Positions 63,059 through 64,000 of a stretch of DNA of 64,000 bases are shown piece after piece. The stretch's first letter is position 1, and each line of letters opens with the position of its first letter. Location: the NCBI RefSeq assembly GCF_019977295.1, contig NZ_AP024651.1, positions 620,001-684,000 of the forward strand, written 5' to 3'. Origin of the DNA: Arthrobacter sp. StoSoilB20 (GTDB lineage: Bacteria; Actinomycetota; Actinomycetes; Actinomycetales; Micrococcaceae). The notes beneath the pieces were generated by a model. The model worked only from the letters and a program-made list of their open reading frames with translations. It did not search any database and was not told the DNA's origin. Made by a program: the position numbers and the translations under genes.

Positions 63059-64000
63059 CCCTCCTGACGCCCACTCCCGCACAGCTCCGTTGGCAACAAC
63101 TCGAATTCGGCGCCTTCATCCATTTCGGCATTAACACCTTTGCCGGCAAGGAGTGGAGCGACGGAACCCTTCCGGCGTCTTTGTTTAACCCTGAAGGGCT
63201 CGACGCCGGCAGCTGGGTCCGCACGGCAAAGGAGGCCGGCGCGAGGTACTTGATCCTCACAGCCAAGCACCACGACGGATTCTGCCTCTGGCCTACTGCC
63301 ACCACTGACTACTCGGTGGAGTCGTCCCCGTGGCACGGTGGTTCCGGCGATGTCGTCCGCGAGGTTGCCGAGGCCTGTGCAGAACAGGGCGTAGGACTGG
63401 GCCTCTACCTGTCGCCTTGGGACCGGAACGCGGACTGCTACAGCGACCCGGCAGCGTATGACGACTTCTACGTCCAGCAACTTACGGAGCTCTGCACCGG
63501 CTATGGGCCCCTCATGGAGTTGTGGTTCGACGGTGCCGGGTCCGTGGGACGGGAGTACGACTGGGACCGGATCATCGGCGTCGTTAAGGAGCATCAGCCC
63601 GACGCCATGATCTTCAACATGGGCCAACCCACCATCCGCTGGGTGGGCAACGAGAACGGCCTGGCGTCGGACCCCGTGAACTATGTGGTGGACCGAACGT
63701 CCGATACCCAGTACACCGATTCCACCTCGGGGCTGCGGACCGAACACTATCTGCCGCCGGAGTGCGATGTTTCACTCCGTCGCGGCTGGTTCTGGCACCC
63801 GGACGATGAACCCAAATCCACGGAACACTTACTCGCCATCTACTACCAATCGGTGGGAATGGGGGCGAACCTCCTGCTGAACCTGACGCCGGACACCCGT
63901 GGGCTCATTCCTGAGCTGGATGTGGCGAGGCTCCGGGAGTGGAAAGTTGAGCTGGACCGTCGCCTTTCCGGCGCTGTTGAGGCAACCGTGGAACATCACG
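63055..64000 (+). CDS. Alpha-L-fucosidase, family GH29 (N-terminal part)
   Basis: The first 315 codons of a GH29-type glycosidase; the gene runs off the right edge. GTG overlaps the tetR stop (GTGA). Recognisable features: FGAFIHFGINTF, YLILTAKHHDGFCLWPT, GLGLYLSPWDRN, and the nucleophile region MELWFDGAG (Asp). GH29 enzymes release terminal alpha-L-fucose. No signal peptide is seen, so it would act inside the cell on imported fucosides. Confidence 0.9.
   Translation, partial: MTLLTPTPAQLRWQQLEFGAFIHFGINTFAGKEWSDGTLPASLFNPEGLDAGSWVRTAKEAGARYLILTAKHHDGFCLWPTATTDYSVESSPWHGGSGDVVREVAEACAEQGVGLGLYLSPWDRNADCYSDPAAYDDFYVQQLTELCTGYGPLMELWFDGAGSVGREYDWDRIIGVVKEHQPDAMIFNMGQPTIRWVGNENGLASDPVNYVVDRTSDTQYTDSTSGLRTEHYLPPECDVSLRRGWFWHPDDEPKSTEHLLAIYYQSVGMGANLLLNLTPDTRGLIPELDVARLREWKVELDRRLSGAVEATVEHH

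Overview
The window is high-GC chromosomal DNA from an actinobacterium. Gene content and protein style (PyrE, a TrmH methyltransferase, Fba, a DUF3151 protein and PurA in one neighbourhood, LAXTG sorting signal, DtxR/IdeR-type iron box, many start codons placed 6-7 nt after a -10 hexamer) point to Micrococcaceae, most likely Arthrobacter or Paenarthrobacter. I recognise no rRNA, tRNA, CRISPR array, transposase or phage gene. Genus and strain are inference.

Region 1 (1-15519) is a sugar-acid and sugar uptake island. It holds the tail of an oligopeptide-type ABC ATPase, a sugar phosphate isomerase/epimerase with a Gfo/Idh/MocA dehydrogenase, a LacI regulator, and a uronate operon: UxaC, a fructuronate reductase-type enzyme, a ManD-type mannonate dehydratase, and one ORF that fuses a gluconokinase to a family 3 glycosidase. 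A ChvE-GguA-GguB multiple-monosaccharide ABC importer with its own LacI regulator follows. Both LacI systems have visible paired operators.

Region 2 (15520-34535) is a housekeeping backbone: pyrE, a Tat-like alpha/beta hydrolase, a tyrosine phosphatase and HAD phosphatase pair, a Pro-rich membrane protein, a TrmH methyltransferase, fba with a DUF3151 gene, and purA. Between DUF3151 and purA lies an accessory block. It contains an iron-siderophore ABC importer with an iron box, a DNA-glycosylase-like gene, a TfoX-like gene, and a SipW signal peptidase cluster encoding several secreted TasA/camelysin-like proteins plus a frameshifted LAXTG-anchored surface protein.

Region 3 (34583-51696) is a mosaic of small units: a Phd/RelE toxin-antitoxin pair, an MFS exporter, a gluconolactonase-like protein, a quinone oxidoreductase, a fumarate reductase/aspartate oxidase-like flavoprotein divergent from a LysR regulator, malate dehydrogenase, an MHS-family transporter, a chloroperoxidase-like hydrolase divergent from its probable TetR repressor, a cation/proton antiporter, a DUF2183 phosphatase, and methylmalonate-semialdehyde dehydrogenase facing a PucR regulator.

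Region 4 (51822-64000) has a class III aminotransferase that probably works with the semialdehyde dehydrogenase. A LacI-controlled operon follows, combining an amino-acid-type ABC importer with a Gfo/Idh dehydrogenase and a FAD amine oxidase of unknown substrate. Next come two secreted proteins (one TasA-like), a DUF1801 protein, a tiny Pro-rich protein, and an operon of saccharopine-dehydrogenase-like protein, TetR regulator and alpha-L-fucosidase that runs off the end.

Recurring themes are leaderless transcripts, LacI/TetR operators overlapping promoters, and long terminator hairpins sharing one outer stem sequence. The most unusual items are the gluconokinase-glycosidase fusion, the SipW secretion cluster with its broken sortase substrate, and the importer-dehydrogenase-amine oxidase operon.
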